Source: Paenibacillus aurantius
GTDB taxonomy: Bacteria; Bacillota; Bacilli; Paenibacillales; NBRC-103111
DNA: 64,000 nt
Assembly (NCBI RefSeq): GCF_032268605.1
Contig: NZ_CP130318.1
Location: forward strand, 5,183,501 to 5,247,500
Direction of reading: 5' to 3'
In this document: one piece after another, positions 9,148-18,060 of the stretch
Layout of the letters: each line of letters begins with the position of its first letter
How positions within the stretch are numbered: the first letter of the stretch is position 1
Notes under the pieces: model-generated
What the model saw: only the letters and a program-made list of their open reading frames with translations
Database searches by the model: none
What the model was told of the DNA's origin: nothing
Made by a program: the position numbers and the translations under genes

Positions 9148-10275
9148 TTATTTGGTGCGGACCATAACCATGCACATGTCGTCATGCTGGTCATCGCGAA
9201 CGTCCTCGGGCAGAATCCGGTCGATGACATTCATAAGGTTACCGGTATTGTTCGACACAAGCTCCTCCGTCAAATCCTGCCCCATGTCTTCGACCGCCTC
9301 CAGAAGCCCGTCCGTAAAGAGAAAAATCCGGATGTTCTCCTTGTACTCGAGCTTCGCTTTGTTGATTTCAATCTGCTCGAAGAAGCCGACGGCGCAGCTC
9401 CCTTTATCCAGCTCCACGGTCTCTTCCCCGTCACGGATGACCAAGCCCGGAGGGTGACCGGCGTTGACGTATTCGATGGTCTTGTTCTTCGTATCGATGA
9501 CGAGATAGATCGCCGTAAAATAGTAATGGATGAAGTGTTCCTGGCTGTAAAGCTGGTTCATGTAGCGGTTAAGCTCGTTAATGACCAGCTCCGGGTCAAC
9601 CAGACGGGTGATGGTGTCCTGAAGCACCGACGAAATGAACATGCAGACAAGGGAAGACGAAATCCCGTGTCCCATCATATCGAGCAGAATAATGCCGTAC
9701 CGGTTTTCGTCGATCTTGTACCAGGAATACATGTCACCGGCCAGCTCGAAGGAAGGGTAATAGGTCGCGGCAATGCTGATGGCCTCGTCGTCCAGCGGCT
9801 GGCTCAGCACGCTCCGCTGCACCTGCTTGGCCAGATCGAGCTCGTTGCGGATTTTGCGGTCCCGCTCGATATGCCAATCCTTCTCATACTTGAGCCGGAG
9901 GGCAACCCGGATGCGGGCCATAAGCTCTACCTTGTTGATCGGCTTCATGACGTAATCGATGGCCCCGACATCCAGCGCTTCCGCCAGCTTGTTCGAGTCG
10001 CCGAGTGCCGTCACGATAATAATCGGAATATCCTTCAGCTTCTCTTCCTGCTGAATGCGGCGGCAGGCCTCGAGCCCGTCGATCTCGGGCATCATCATGT
10101 CCATCAGGATAAGATCGGCCTGCAGCTCCGGCTGCTCTCCGCTTCCAAGCTTTAGATGATCGAACAGCTCATAAGCGGAGCTGGCCGTAATGCAGTCCGT
10201 ATAGCCTTCGCTCTTCAATATCTTCTCTATAATAATCAAGTTGACCGGATTGTCGTCCACGATCAGAATGCTCAT
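9148..10275 (-). CDS. rsbY: Response regulator with PP2C/SpoIIE phosphatase output, RsbY-like
   Basis: 375 aa. Residues 1-125 are a receiver (ILIVDDN start; phospho-acceptor Asp in LILMDMMMPE; conserved Lys in MKPINK). A linker helix follows, then a SpoIIE-type PP2C domain (about 160-372) with its metal-binding acidic residues in AGDMYSW, LLDMMGHG, FTDGLLE and DDMCMV. By analogy with B. cereus RsbY, phosphorylation by the hybrid kinase would switch on dephosphorylation of the anti-anti-sigma factor RsbV and free sigma-B. It is first in a leftward operon with rsbK, rsbM and a second hybrid kinase. The rsbV, rsbW and sigB genes are not in the window, so the target is inferred. Confidence 0.9.
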   Translation of the reverse strand: MSILIVDDNPVNLIIIEKILKSEGYTDCITASSAYELFDHLKLGSGEQPELQADLILMDMMMPEIDGLEACRRIQQEEKLKDIPIIIVTALGDSNKLAEALDVGAIDYVMKPINKVELMARIRVALRLKYEKDWHIERDRKIRNELDLAKQVQRSVLSQPLDDEAISIAATYYPSFELAGDMYSWYKIDENRYGIILLDMMGHGISSSLVCMFISSVLQDTITRLVDPELVINELNRYMNQLYSQEHFIHYYFTAIYLVIDTKNKTIEYVNAGHPPGLVIRDGEETVELDKGSCAVGFFEQIEINKAKLEYKENIRIFLFTDGLLEAVEDMGQDLTEELVSNNTGNLMNVIDRILPEDVRDDQHDDMCMVMVRTK

Positions 10276-10425
10276 GGGTTGGCTCCTTCTCTATTGCGAC
10301 ATGGAATCGGTTCATACTTTGCCTTGTGAAAGTTAATAGCGTTAAACACATTCCTTCATTTTAGCCCACGGGCCGGGGGCCTGTCCATGGTGCCGTTCCG
10401 TCCAAAACCCTCCTGACGGCCCGGT

Positions 10426-12204
10426 TCATGCCTCTTCTGCCAGATACTCCTGAATAAGCTCCATGAACAGGACGCCGTAATGGATGAACTTGGTTTCCCC
10501 TACTCCCTTAACGGAGAGCATCGACATGCGGTCCGTCGGCCTCATCTCGCTCATCTCGCGCAGGGTGCTGTCCGGAAAGACGACATAAGGAGGCACATTC
10601 TCCCGCTGGGAAATTTCCTTGCGGAGCTCCCTCAGGCGCTCGAACAGGCCGTCGTCGCGAACCGGCTCGGGCTTGCGGGAAATGCGCAGCTTCTGCAGAA
10701 CCGGCTCCTCTCCCTTCAGAACCCGGCTCGCCCTGGCTTGAAGGCGGAGCACCGGGTACTGGCCCTCCGTTAAGGAAATGTAGCCCTCGGCGATAAGGGC
10801 GTTGATCAGATCGACAATTTCTTTCTCCGTGTACTGCTTCATGATGCCGTAGGTCGGGAGGCGGTCGAAGCCGAACTGAAGCACTTTTTTGCTCTTGGAG
10901 CCCTTCAGCACCTGGCTGACCAGCGTCGAGCCGTACCGTTCCTTCATGCGGTAGATGCAGGAGAAAATCTTCTGGGCGTCCACCGTCAGGTCCGTCACCT
11001 GCAGATCGTCGTTGCAGTGCGAGCAGTTCCCGCACTCGTCTGGCGCCTGCTCCCCGAAATACCGCAAAATATGCTGGCGCAGGCAGCGAGGCGTGTGGCA
11101 GTAGTCGGTCATCGCCTGAAGCTTCTTGTATTCATTAGCCTTGCGGTCGGGGTCAAGCTGGGTTTGTTCGATCAGAAACTTCTGAATGAGTATATCCTGC
11201 GGGCTGAACAGCAGGAGGCATTCTCCCGGCTCTCCGTCGCGGCCCGCCCTCCCCGCTTCCTGGTAATAAGCCTCCATGTTTCTCGGCATATTGTAATGGA
11301 TAACGTACCGGACATTGGATTTGTCGATGCCCATTCCGAAAGCGTTGCTCGCCACCATGACCCGGATATCGTCGAAGATGAACCGCTCCTGGGCTTCCTT
11401 GCGCTCCGTGTCACTTAAGCCGGCGTGATACTTGCCCGCGGCAATTCCCTTCTTGCGGAGAAATTCGTACAGATTGTCAACGTCCTTGCGAGTGGCGGCA
11501 TAGACGATCCCAGCCTGGTCCTTGTTCTCGTTCACGTAGCGCAGCAGGTAGTCCTTCTTGTTCTCCCCCTTGATGACCGAGAATTTCAGGTTCTCGCGGT
11601 TGAAGCCCGTGAGGAAAACCTCGCCGTCGCCGATGCCCAGGTAGGACGTAATGTCCGAGATGACCTCGGGAGTCGCCGTCGCCGTGAAAGCCGCGACCCG
11701 CGGGCGGTTCGGCAGCTCGCGCAGCAAGCTCGTGATGGCCCGGTAGCTCGGCCGGAAGTCGTGCCCCCAGCTCGAGATGCAGTGCGCCTCGTCGATCGCC
11801 ACCATGGCGACGGACAAGTCCTGCAGCATCGAGAGGAACCGGTCCGACTCGAGCCGCTCCGGCGCGATGTAGATCATCTTGTATTCGCCGCGGCCCGCCC
11901 GGGCGAGCCGTTTGCTTACCTCGCTTCCCGTCAGGGAGCTGTTGATGAAGGTGGCGGCCACCCCCATGCTCTCGAGCGTGTCAATCTGATCCTTCATCAA
12001 GGAGATGAGCGGAGAAATGACGAGCGTCACCCCCGGCAGGAGGAGCGCCGGAATCTGGTAGCAGATCGACTTGCCTCCCCCGGTCGGCATGATGCCGAGC
12101 ACGTCGGTCCCGTCCAGAATACGGGCGATTATGCTTTCCTGTCCTTCCCGGAAGGACGGGTATCCGTAATATTTTTCCAAAACCTGTCTAGCTTGCTGAA
12201 GCAC
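10426..12204 (-). CDS. recQ: ATP-dependent DNA helicase RecQ
   Basis: 592 aa, normal for bacterial RecQ, from a GTG at 12204 with GAGGG 7 nt upstream. The helicase core has GIMPTGGGKS (Walker A), AIDEAHCISSWGHDFRPSY (DEAH box plus the RecQ aromatic loop) and GMGIDKSNVRYVIHYNMPR (motif V region). The RQC zinc site has CHTPRC followed by CGNCSHC. An HRDC domain covers about 510-590. It unwinds forked and recombination intermediates 3'-5' during repair. A likely promoter lies just upstream: an extended -10 TGCTATAGT on the minus strand (TATAGT at 12267-12272). It is a stand-alone gene. Confidence 0.95.
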   Translation of the reverse strand: MLQQARQVLEKYYGYPSFREGQESIIARILDGTDVLGIMPTGGGKSICYQIPALLLPGVTLVISPLISLMKDQIDTLESMGVAATFINSSLTGSEVSKRLARAGRGEYKMIYIAPERLESDRFLSMLQDLSVAMVAIDEAHCISSWGHDFRPSYRAITSLLRELPNRPRVAAFTATATPEVISDITSYLGIGDGEVFLTGFNRENLKFSVIKGENKKDYLLRYVNENKDQAGIVYAATRKDVDNLYEFLRKKGIAAGKYHAGLSDTERKEAQERFIFDDIRVMVASNAFGMGIDKSNVRYVIHYNMPRNMEAYYQEAGRAGRDGEPGECLLLFSPQDILIQKFLIEQTQLDPDRKANEYKKLQAMTDYCHTPRCLRQHILRYFGEQAPDECGNCSHCNDDLQVTDLTVDAQKIFSCIYRMKERYGSTLVSQVLKGSKSKKVLQFGFDRLPTYGIMKQYTEKEIVDLINALIAEGYISLTEGQYPVLRLQARASRVLKGEEPVLQKLRISRKPEPVRDDGLFERLRELRKEISQRENVPPYVVFPDSTLREMSEMRPTDRMSMLSVKGVGETKFIHYGVLFMELIQEYLAEEA

Positions 12205-12391
12205 GGCAAATCCCTCGCTTTATGTCTTCCAGAGCGGGACCGCACCGGGTCCCCCTCTCTCCCTCTACTATAGCAAAAACTGACGCCAAAAGGGAGAAAA
12301 GCGGCCGAGTCCCGCCGTTCTCCGGAATTTTTCCGGAAGCCCTTCTTCCGTTTGCCAGCGCCCGCTTTCTTTGGATTATCCGGTAAAAACC

Positions 12392-12420
12392 AAAAAAACT
12401 GCCCGTAAGGACAGTTTTAT
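12392..12420 (-). terminator. Terminator of the cold-shock gene
   Basis: On the minus strand AAAACTGTCC, a short TTAC loop and GGGCAGTTTT are followed by a T run, 22 nt after the csp stop codon. Confidence 0.8.
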
Positions 12421-12441
12421 GGGATGGTCCAAAAGGTCAGC

Positions 12442-12642
12442 TTACAGTTTAACGACATTCTCGGCTTGAGGGCCGCGGTTGCCTTGAACGACATTGAATT
12501 GAACCGCTTGGCCTTCGTCCAGCGTCTTGAAGCCTTCGCCTTGGATAGCGCTGAAGTGTACGAATACATCTCCGCCTTCCTCGGTGGAAATGAACCCGAA
12601 GCCTTTCTCTGCGTTAAACCATTTCACTGTTCCTGTTTGCAT
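12442..12642 (-). CDS. Cold-shock protein (CspA/CspB family)
   Basis: 66 aa, the standard length. It is a single OB-fold cold-shock domain with both RNA-binding motifs, KGFGFI (RNP1) and VFVHFSAI (RNP2). These proteins bind single-stranded RNA and DNA and melt secondary structure. The ATG at 12642 is chosen because GAGG is 9 nt upstream; the TTG two codons earlier lies only 3 nt from it. The 215-nt stretch upstream (12643-12857) is long and AT-richer than its surroundings, as expected for a csp leader, but I did not fold it. It ends at the hairpin at 12392-12420. Confidence 0.96.
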   Translation of the reverse strand: MQTGTVKWFNAEKGFGFISTEEGGDVFVHFSAIQGEGFKTLDEGQAVQFNVVQGNRGPQAENVVKL

Positions 12643-12857
12643 GTGCAATTACCTCGCTTTAATTAAAGTGTTTAATATGTACCCTTTTTACTCCGGCGGA
12701 CGCGATGCACCTTGGAAGGCAGACCGATCAGCCCAGCATAAAAAATTCACACATTATCGAGAGTGTCATCCGTTACGAGAGAATGAACACCCTTGATAAT
12801 CCGTGAATCCGGGGTAACTTCCTCATATGGGAATTATTTAGTTGAAGGATTCGTCCC

Positions 12858-13265
12858 TTAGAGAGGACGGCTGCCCATTGTTTCCAGAGCCGGCGTATAC
12901 ACGATGTTGGGATCGCCCTTCTCATGGTCGAACTTCATGTTGCCGCCCCAGCCGATGACGACGATTCGTCCATGGTCGAGCTCTTTTTCCAGGAGTGCGG
13001 CATCCTTCGCGCTGACGCCCAGGGACATCATCTTCGTGCGGAGCTCTTCTCCTCTCGAACGGAACAGGTTGGCCACGGCCGTCAAGAACCCTTCCTCAAT
13101 GAACCCGATATCCTCGGTCCCGTTGGACTCGTTCAACCGGTCGGTGCTCCGCTCGTCATGAGCGAGAATGTGAATGTTCTCTTTCGCATATCCGTTAAAG
13201 GAAAGCTCGGTCACCGCAGAGCGCGCAGCTTCCGCATCGCCGACTGTTCTGACACGGGTTATCAT
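12858..13265 (-). CDS. YflT-type general stress protein
   Basis: 135 aa from the ATG at 13265, with AGGAGG 7 nt upstream. Residues 1-50 (ITRVRTVGDAEAARSAV... IHILAHDERSTDR) form the YflT beta-alpha module. The middle is helical (EEGFLTAVANLFRSRGEEL) and the end returns to LDHGRIVVIGW. Unlike the relative at 1353 it lacks the glycine-rich membrane-like segment. A sigma-B-type promoter lies at 13302-13327, giving a leader of about 30 nt. It is monocistronic. The role is general stress by family and promoter; the molecular function is unknown. Confidence 0.82.
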   Translation of the reverse strand: MITRVRTVGDAEAARSAVTELSFNGYAKENIHILAHDERSTDRLNESNGTEDIGFIEEGFLTAVANLFRSRGEELRTKMMSLGVSAKDAALLEKELDHGRIVVIGWGGNMKFDHEKGDPNIVYTPALETMGSRPL

Positions 13266-13301
13266 TAACGTCCCTCCTGTCTGATCCGTCACAATATGAA
13301 T

Positions 13302-13327
13302 TTACCCACTTGAATTCCAGTTGAAAC
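13302..13327 (-). promoter_or_regulatory. Sigma-B-type promoter for the YflT gene at 12858
   Basis: Minus strand: GTTTCA (13322-13327), a 14-nt spacer and GGGTAA (13302-13307), placed just before the ribosome binding site of the stress gene. It has the same spacer length as the promoters at 2004 and 46797. Confidence 0.7.
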
Positions 13328-13390
13328 AGGAGCGAAACTTTTTTTTGAGAATTTTTTAAAAACTTTTTTGGCAGCAGGATATATCTTAGC

Positions 13391-13984
13391 TTAGTCGACC
13401 CGGATCACGATTTCACGGCCCGTCGGTTGGTTCTTGAAGGGTCTGCGGAACTCGCGGAAGGTAAACACCATCCCTTTCAGATCATCGGGCAACGGGGGAG
13501 ATACAAGGTAGGTATAGATGTAGTGTCCCGAGGTACTCCCTCCCGTCCCCATCCGGCAGTCATAGGCTTCCCCTAAATCCAACTCGAATAGAGCCATTTT
13601 CTTTCCCGATTCCCGCTGCTCCTCCCCGTCCATATGGAAGGTAAGGACGCTTGCATTCTGATATTGGCGTACCGAGTTAACGGTATAGAAAAACTCCCCC
13701 TCTTCCCATGACTTTAGAACGGGAATGTGCTTCCGGAAGCCGGTAGGCTCGACAACTGGTTTGAAGCTCTCTTCGGTTCCTAGGGAATAAAAAATGGATT
13801 TTAAAAAATCCGAATAGAAGCCAAATTCCGCCGCCCACTTCTCTATATACTCGAATGGCGGGTATCCTGGATTGTGGCTTGACAGCTCCTTGCGTTTTTT
13901 AAGCAAATGGCATATCTGTTCATCCACGTGGTAAATGCTCTCGTCGTAGTGCTCGGTCGGACGTTCAAACGGCATCCGTTTCAT
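13391..13984 (-). CDS. Hypothetical protein, 197 aa
   Basis: Not recognised. The ATG at 13984 has AGGAGG 5 nt upstream. Residues 15-70 are helical and charged (YHVDEQICHLLKKRKELS, reminiscent of chorismate-mutase-like or coiled helices). The rest is beta-rich, with several aromatic strands (GHYIYTYLVSPPLPDD, GMVFTFREFRRPF) and ends IVIRVD. There is no signal peptide or transmembrane segment, so it is probably cytosolic. It lies between a stress gene and a phosphotransferase gene, all leftward, but about 110 nt separate it from each, so no operon is evident. Its strong ribosome site and codon use support a real gene. Confidence 0.7.
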   Translation of the reverse strand: MKRMPFERPTEHYDESIYHVDEQICHLLKKRKELSSHNPGYPPFEYIEKWAAEFGFYSDFLKSIFYSLGTEESFKPVVEPTGFRKHIPVLKSWEEGEFFYTVNSVRQYQNASVLTFHMDGEEQRESGKKMALFELDLGEAYDCRMGTGGSTSGHYIYTYLVSPPLPDDLKGMVFTFREFRRPFKNQPTGREIVIRVD

Positions 13985-14096
13985 AAAATCCTCCTGACCG
14001 ACAGGTCTCCACTTCCGTATCCAGGAAAAGGCAACCAGCCTGTTTTACTCTTTTCGACGCGGGATTCCCATTTCCTTTCCAATCCGTAAATTCTTT

Positions 14097-14996
14097 CTAA
14101 CCAGAAAACGGCTCACTCACGGACTTCCGCAAAGTACTAATATTTTCCTGAAGGAACGCTAGATTCTTCTCGAGGCCTCTGTTTTTGCACCAAACCACAG
14201 CACTGAAAGCATCGTAAAATTCATAAAAGGGCAGCACGGTTTCCAGATTAATCATAAGACGAACGGATTCATACCCTTTTCTGTACGCCAGCTTTGTCCT
14301 CGGGTTCACTCTCCAGCTATATCTGTTCATTTTTGTGAAGTCGATTTCCGTGGATCCGCCGCGGGCACTTTCAAAATCAATAAGGCCCACGACCTTGTTA
14401 CCATCCACCAATAGATTTCCAGGTCTAAAATCCATATGAACAAGGCAAGGCCCGTCGAGTTCCGGCAGCACCGAAAAAACGCCGTCAAAGTGAAGAACAG
14501 CTCTCTCATACAATTCGGGATCGAGAATCGTTTTGCCATCCTCCTTCCACTTTTCAAAACTATCTTTGATATGCAGCCGCCAATCCTTATGGTCCAGAAA
14601 CTTAAAGCCATCCTTTGCATAGTGACCGTATCCTGGAGGATTAACTTCATGAAGCATCGCATGATACATGCCCATCTGATAGGAAAGCTCCTCCGTGACT
14701 CCTTCTGTACAGGGCACACCCGGAATGGCGGAAAGAAGCAGCGCTCCCGTCATCTTCTCATCCCCCTCCCAAAAGTCCAATACTTTGGGGACAGGCAGGA
14801 TGTCCTTCAAGGCTTCCAGTATCTGACGTTCCCGAAACAGTTTATCCTTGTTATAGGGAATTTTCACATAAACCTTTTCTCCGCCGGCAAGGGTAAGCTT
14901 GTGCACTTCCGAGCTGAATGATTCGGGCACATCTTCCCTGCTCAAGACATTCAGCCTAAACTTCTCTATGGCGGTTAGAATAGAACGGGACCTCAT
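14097..14996 (-). CDS. Aminoglycoside phosphotransferase (APH) family protein
   Basis: 299 aa. It has the protein-kinase-like APH fold. An N-terminal lobe binds ATP (LAGGEKVYVKIPYNKDKL, with the Lys that holds phosphate). The catalytic loop VHMDFRPGNLLVDG is the Brenner motif with Asp and Asn, and LIDFESA carries the metal-binding Asp. Members phosphorylate small molecules such as antibiotics, choline, homoserine or sugars, so resistance cannot be concluded. The gene is lower in GC than its neighbours and runs leftward alone. Confidence 0.85.
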   Translation of the reverse strand: MRSRSILTAIEKFRLNVLSREDVPESFSSEVHKLTLAGGEKVYVKIPYNKDKLFRERQILEALKDILPVPKVLDFWEGDEKMTGALLLSAIPGVPCTEGVTEELSYQMGMYHAMLHEVNPPGYGHYAKDGFKFLDHKDWRLHIKDSFEKWKEDGKTILDPELYERAVLHFDGVFSVLPELDGPCLVHMDFRPGNLLVDGNKVVGLIDFESARGGSTEIDFTKMNRYSWRVNPRTKLAYRKGYESVRLMINLETVLPFYEFYDAFSAVVWCKNRGLEKNLAFLQENISTLRKSVSEPFSG

Positions 14997-15061
14997 AGCA
15001 TTCCTCCGCGATCTAAATCGTTTTTTTTATGAAAATGACATGCCGACCTGCACTCACCTGT

Positions 15062-15103
15062 AAAAAAACCCGCAAGACCTCCCTGACAGAAGGTTCACGG
15101 GTT
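15062..15103 (-). terminator. Terminator of the DUF1761 gene
   Basis: On the minus strand AACCCGTGAACCT pairs imperfectly with AGGTCTTGCGGGTT and is followed by TTTTT. It lies between the DUF1761 gene and the APH gene. Confidence 0.65.
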
Positions 15104-15150
15104 GATGTCGACCTAAGCTGGAGGTGCTTGATAATCAGTCTCCTAAACGG

Positions 15151-15552
15151 TTAACGCCACAAAGCAAGAATCGCTCCGGCCAGAACAAGCGTAACCGCAT
15201 GGTACCCGGCCGTAATCCCAAAGAGGACAAGCCGTCCCCCTTCAAAAAAATAATTCGTACCGATCCGGGCCGACACCAGAACCGCGAGAAGCAGCCCGAG
15301 TCCAAGCCCCGACAGAAGGTCGTCGGCTCCGGCTAGCTGTACGAGCAGGGCGCAAACCAGCACGCTGACGACCGCAAGGACCATCGTCCCGACCATCGGG
15401 CCGGCGGAGGAGTTCATGTCTTCTTTCTTAAGGCCCCGGTGCTGCATCCAGGCGTTCCCGAGAACGGACGGGGAATACCAGACGAAGCCGACGGCCATCG
15501 TGACCAGGACGGTCACCAGCACGGCCCAAGGATTCATGGCGGCGAAATTCAA
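15151..15552 (-). CDS. DUF1761 family membrane protein
   Basis: 133 aa with four predicted membrane helices (about 9-29, 52-73, 78-95 and 108-131). The DUF1761 hallmark follows the first helix (VGFVWYSPSVLGNAWM). Function of the family is unknown. It sits 34 nt downstream of the signal peptidase gene on the same strand and could be cotranscribed with moeA-mobB-lepB. A terminator follows at 15062-15103. Confidence 0.85.
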   Translation of the reverse strand: MNFAAMNPWAVLVTVLVTMAVGFVWYSPSVLGNAWMQHRGLKKEDMNSSAGPMVGTMVLAVVSVLVCALLVQLAGADDLLSGLGLGLLLAVLVSARIGTNYFFEGGRLVLFGITAGYHAVTLVLAGAILALWR

Positions 15553-15586
15553 TCGAACGACCTCTTTTCCAAAGTAACTTGTGGCC

Positions 15587-16135
15587 TTAAAGAATCTTCT
15601 TGCCCATCAGGTGGTCCAGCGGAATAAACCCGATTTCGCGGCTGTCGCGGCTGTTGTTGCGGTTGTCTCCCATGACGAAGATATGCTTCGCGGGGACCGT
15701 CCATTTGCCGTCCGGGGCGTTCATCGCTTCCTTGATGTAAGGCTCGTCCAGAAGCTGTCCGTTGCGGTAAACCTGATGACTCTTGATCTCAATCGTATCT
15801 CCCGGCTTGCCGATGAGGCGCTTGACGTAGAACACCTGGTCGTCCGTTTTGCCCGTGATCAGCAAGAACAGCGGATTGCCCATAAAATCGTCCTTGAACG
15901 TCCGATCCCGGTCCACCCGGCTGTCAATGATGACGATATCGCCATAATTAGGAACATAAGAGAACGTGTGGGGCAGCTTCGAAACGTAGACGCGCTCCCG
16001 GTCGTGCAGCGTAGGATCCATCGAATGCCCGTCCACCTTGTAGGGCTGGAACACGAAGATTCCGATCAGTACGGCAAACACAAACGCAATGGCAAACGAG
16101 CCTACCCAGCCCCAAATTTCTTTCAGCCACTTCAT
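15587..16135 (-). CDS. lepB: Type I signal peptidase
   Basis: 182 aa, typical of the short Gram-positive SipS type. One N-terminal membrane anchor (about 8-28) is followed by the catalytic serine in HSMDPTL and the general-base lysine in FYVKRLIGKPGD. The family boxes GDIVIID and VMGDNRNNSRDSR follow. It cleaves signal peptides on the outer face of the membrane. The ATG at 16135 overlaps the mobB stop by 4 nt (ATGA), so translation is probably coupled. The longer upstream reading would simply run into mobB. Its placement directly behind molybdenum-cofactor genes is unusual and has no obvious functional reason. Confidence 0.93.
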   Translation of the reverse strand: MKWLKEIWGWVGSFAIAFVFAVLIGIFVFQPYKVDGHSMDPTLHDRERVYVSKLPHTFSYVPNYGDIVIIDSRVDRDRTFKDDFMGNPLFLLITGKTDDQVFYVKRLIGKPGDTIEIKSHQVYRNGQLLDEPYIKEAMNAPDGKWTVPAKHIFVMGDNRNNSRDSREIGFIPLDHLMGKKIL

Positions 16136-16701
16136 GAGGTCTCTCCCTCTCCTTTGCTCCTGTTGATAAAAGCCTTTACCCATTCGGCGATTTCGTCCGG
16201 GTTGTTCAGGTTCAGCACGTCCCAAGCCTTCCCGGGCTCCGCCTGGTTAAGAAAGGCGTTCCAATCCTTATTATCCAACTCTCCGTCTCCTGCATCAAAA
16301 GGAACCGCCAGGGCGGCCAGTCCGGTCAGCTCCAGACCGAGCTCCAGCTGCTGCCGGGTGCGGGCCACGAGAATCTTGGGGACCGGTTCCCTTTTGTACC
16401 CTTCCAAGAGAACCACATCCATCCCGGCAAAAAAAGCGAGCTTCGCCGCCAGCTCCGATGAGGCAGGCGGGCGCTGCAGCATAAGGAGCCCATCCGGTGA
16501 ATCGAGCACGACCCGGTCCGCGCCAGACCTCCAGTAGTGGTCCGTATCCTTGCCGGAGCTTCCGAGCGACATGCCGTGGACATCGTGCTTAAGCACGCCG
16601 ACCCGCAGACCGCCTGCCTTAAGCCGGGCGGCGACCTGCACGGCCACGGTCGTCTTGCCCGAGCCGCTGTATCCGACAAAGGCGACATGGGGAACGGTCA
16701 C
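16132..16701 (-). CDS. mobB: MobB, molybdopterin-guanine dinucleotide biosynthesis adaptor
   Basis: 189 aa from a GTG that overlaps the moeA stop by 4 nt. It has a P-loop GYSGSGKTT at residues 9-18, VGVLKHDVHG and a C-terminal region about the pterin and GTP. MobB is a GTP-binding partner of MobA in the last step of bis-MGD cofactor assembly. It lies between moeA and lepB, overlapping both by 4 nt, so the three genes are likely one transcript. Confidence 0.93.
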   Translation of the reverse strand: MTVPHVAFVGYSGSGKTTVAVQVAARLKAGGLRVGVLKHDVHGMSLGSSGKDTDHYWRSGADRVVLDSPDGLLMLQRPPASSELAAKLAFFAGMDVVLLEGYKREPVPKILVARTRQQLELGLELTGLAALAVPFDAGDGELDNKDWNAFLNQAEPGKAWDVLNLNNPDEIAEWVKAFINRSKGEGETS

Positions 16702-17945
16702 TTCGAACGCACCTCCCCGTAGAGCAGGACATCCGCCAGGTCGCCTTCCCGTAGGGAGGCTCCGCCCGGCAGGCGGACCAGCGCGTTCGTGCCGGCGAGG
16801 CTGCCGATCATGCCGGCCGACTGGCCGCAGGCCAGCTCCACGAGAAGCCGGCCCTCCTGCAAATAAGCGTGCGCCTGCAGATAGCGGACCGGCTTGATAG
16901 GCGGCTTCGGGAACCCGGACACGGACACCGCCTGAACGGTCGGCGGCAGCGGGTCCGGAAGGCCGGCCATCTTGCGGAGGACCGGGACCACGAAGAGCAG
17001 AGCGTTGACGAAAGCGGCCGCCGGATTCCCGGAGACGCCGAGCACCGGCTGCCGGCCGCGCAGAGCGAAGCGGACGGGGCTGCCGGGGCGGATCTGGGTC
17101 TTCCAGAAGACCGTCCGGGCCCCGAGCCGCTCGTAAACCGCGGGGATCAGGTCGTAATCCCCGACGGATACGCCTCCCGTGGTAACGAGCAGGTCGGCTC
17201 CTTCTCCCTCGCTCGTAACCGCGGCCGCCAGCTCGTCGATGCCGTCCGGCACCGGCTTGGCCAGCCGCGGCAGGCCGCCCGCCTCCCGGACGAGCGCCGC
17301 CAGCATCCAGCCGTTGGAGCTGCGGATCTGCCCCCTCCCCGGCTGCTCGGTAATCTCCACGAGCTCGGAGCCGGCGGTAAAGATCGCCACGGACGGCCGG
17401 CGGTAAACGGACACTTCGGCCCTGCCGAAGGAGGCCAGAACGGCGGCCGCCCCGCTCCCGAGGCGCGTGCCTTTCGTCAGCACCCGGCCTCCGCGGGAGA
17501 TGTCCTCCCCTCTCCTCGCAATATTTTCTCCTTCGCTTGTCGGCTTCAAGACTCCGACACGCGGGACATTCTTCCGAAACCCATCGGAGGTAGCTTCAAA
17601 CCGGCACACGGCGTCGGCTCCCGGGGGGATGGGCGCCCCGGTCATAATGCGGGCGGCCTCGCCCGGGCCGACCGGACGGACCGGGTCCTCACCCGCCGCA
17701 ATCTCGGCGATGACCGTGAGATAGGCGGGGCGGTCCGGGCAAGCGGCCGCCGTATCGGCGCTGCGGACGGCGAACCCGTCCATCATGGAACGGTCGAAGG
17801 CCGGCAGGTCGGCATCGGCGTAGAGGTCCTCGGCCAGTATGCGCCCGGTGCAATCTCCCAAGGGAATGAGCTCGGCCGGCAGCGGGTCCACCGCTTCCAG
17901 CACAAGCCGCTGCGCTTCCTCAATCGTAAGCGGTTGGGTGTTCAA
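16698..17945 (-). CDS. moeA: MoeA, molybdopterin molybdenumtransferase
   Basis: 415 aa. It inserts molybdate into adenylated molybdopterin. The N-terminal MoeA signature is clear (DLPAFDRSMMDGFAV), with RIMTGAPIPPGADAV, RSSNGWML and the TTGGVSVGDYD loop of the MogA-like domain. The C-terminal domain IV spans about 335-410. It uses a TTG start at 17945, with AGGAGG 6 nt upstream. It heads the leftward moeA-mobB-lepB operon and is divergent from fdhD, with 115 nt between them. Confidence 0.95.
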   Translation of the reverse strand: MNTQPLTIEEAQRLVLEAVDPLPAELIPLGDCTGRILAEDLYADADLPAFDRSMMDGFAVRSADTAAACPDRPAYLTVIAEIAAGEDPVRPVGPGEAARIMTGAPIPPGADAVCRFEATSDGFRKNVPRVGVLKPTSEGENIARRGEDISRGGRVLTKGTRLGSGAAAVLASFGRAEVSVYRRPSVAIFTAGSELVEITEQPGRGQIRSSNGWMLAALVREAGGLPRLAKPVPDGIDELAAAVTSEGEGADLLVTTGGVSVGDYDLIPAVYERLGARTVFWKTQIRPGSPVRFALRGRQPVLGVSGNPAAAFVNALLFVVPVLRKMAGLPDPLPPTVQAVSVSGFPKPPIKPVRYLQAHAYLQEGRLLVELACGQSAGMIGSLAGTNALVRLPGGASLREGDLADVLLYGEVRSK

Positions 17946-18060
17946 GGTAGGCCTCCTCCTGCACTAAAACGGATAATGAATGATGGATAAGGCAAAGGCC
18001 TGGGCTTTTTTGTATATTATAAAGGACGGGATAAGGGACAACAAGGGAAGGGGCGTTTCC

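Noticed and set aside
10276-10425. Sigma-B-type promoter for the rsbY operon itself
   Set aside because: GTTTAA is present on the minus strand but no GGG-containing -10 follows at 12-15 nt.
14097-14996. Antibiotic resistance gene
   Set aside because: Only the generic APH/kinase-like motifs are visible; many such proteins phosphorylate metabolites, so resistance is not supported.
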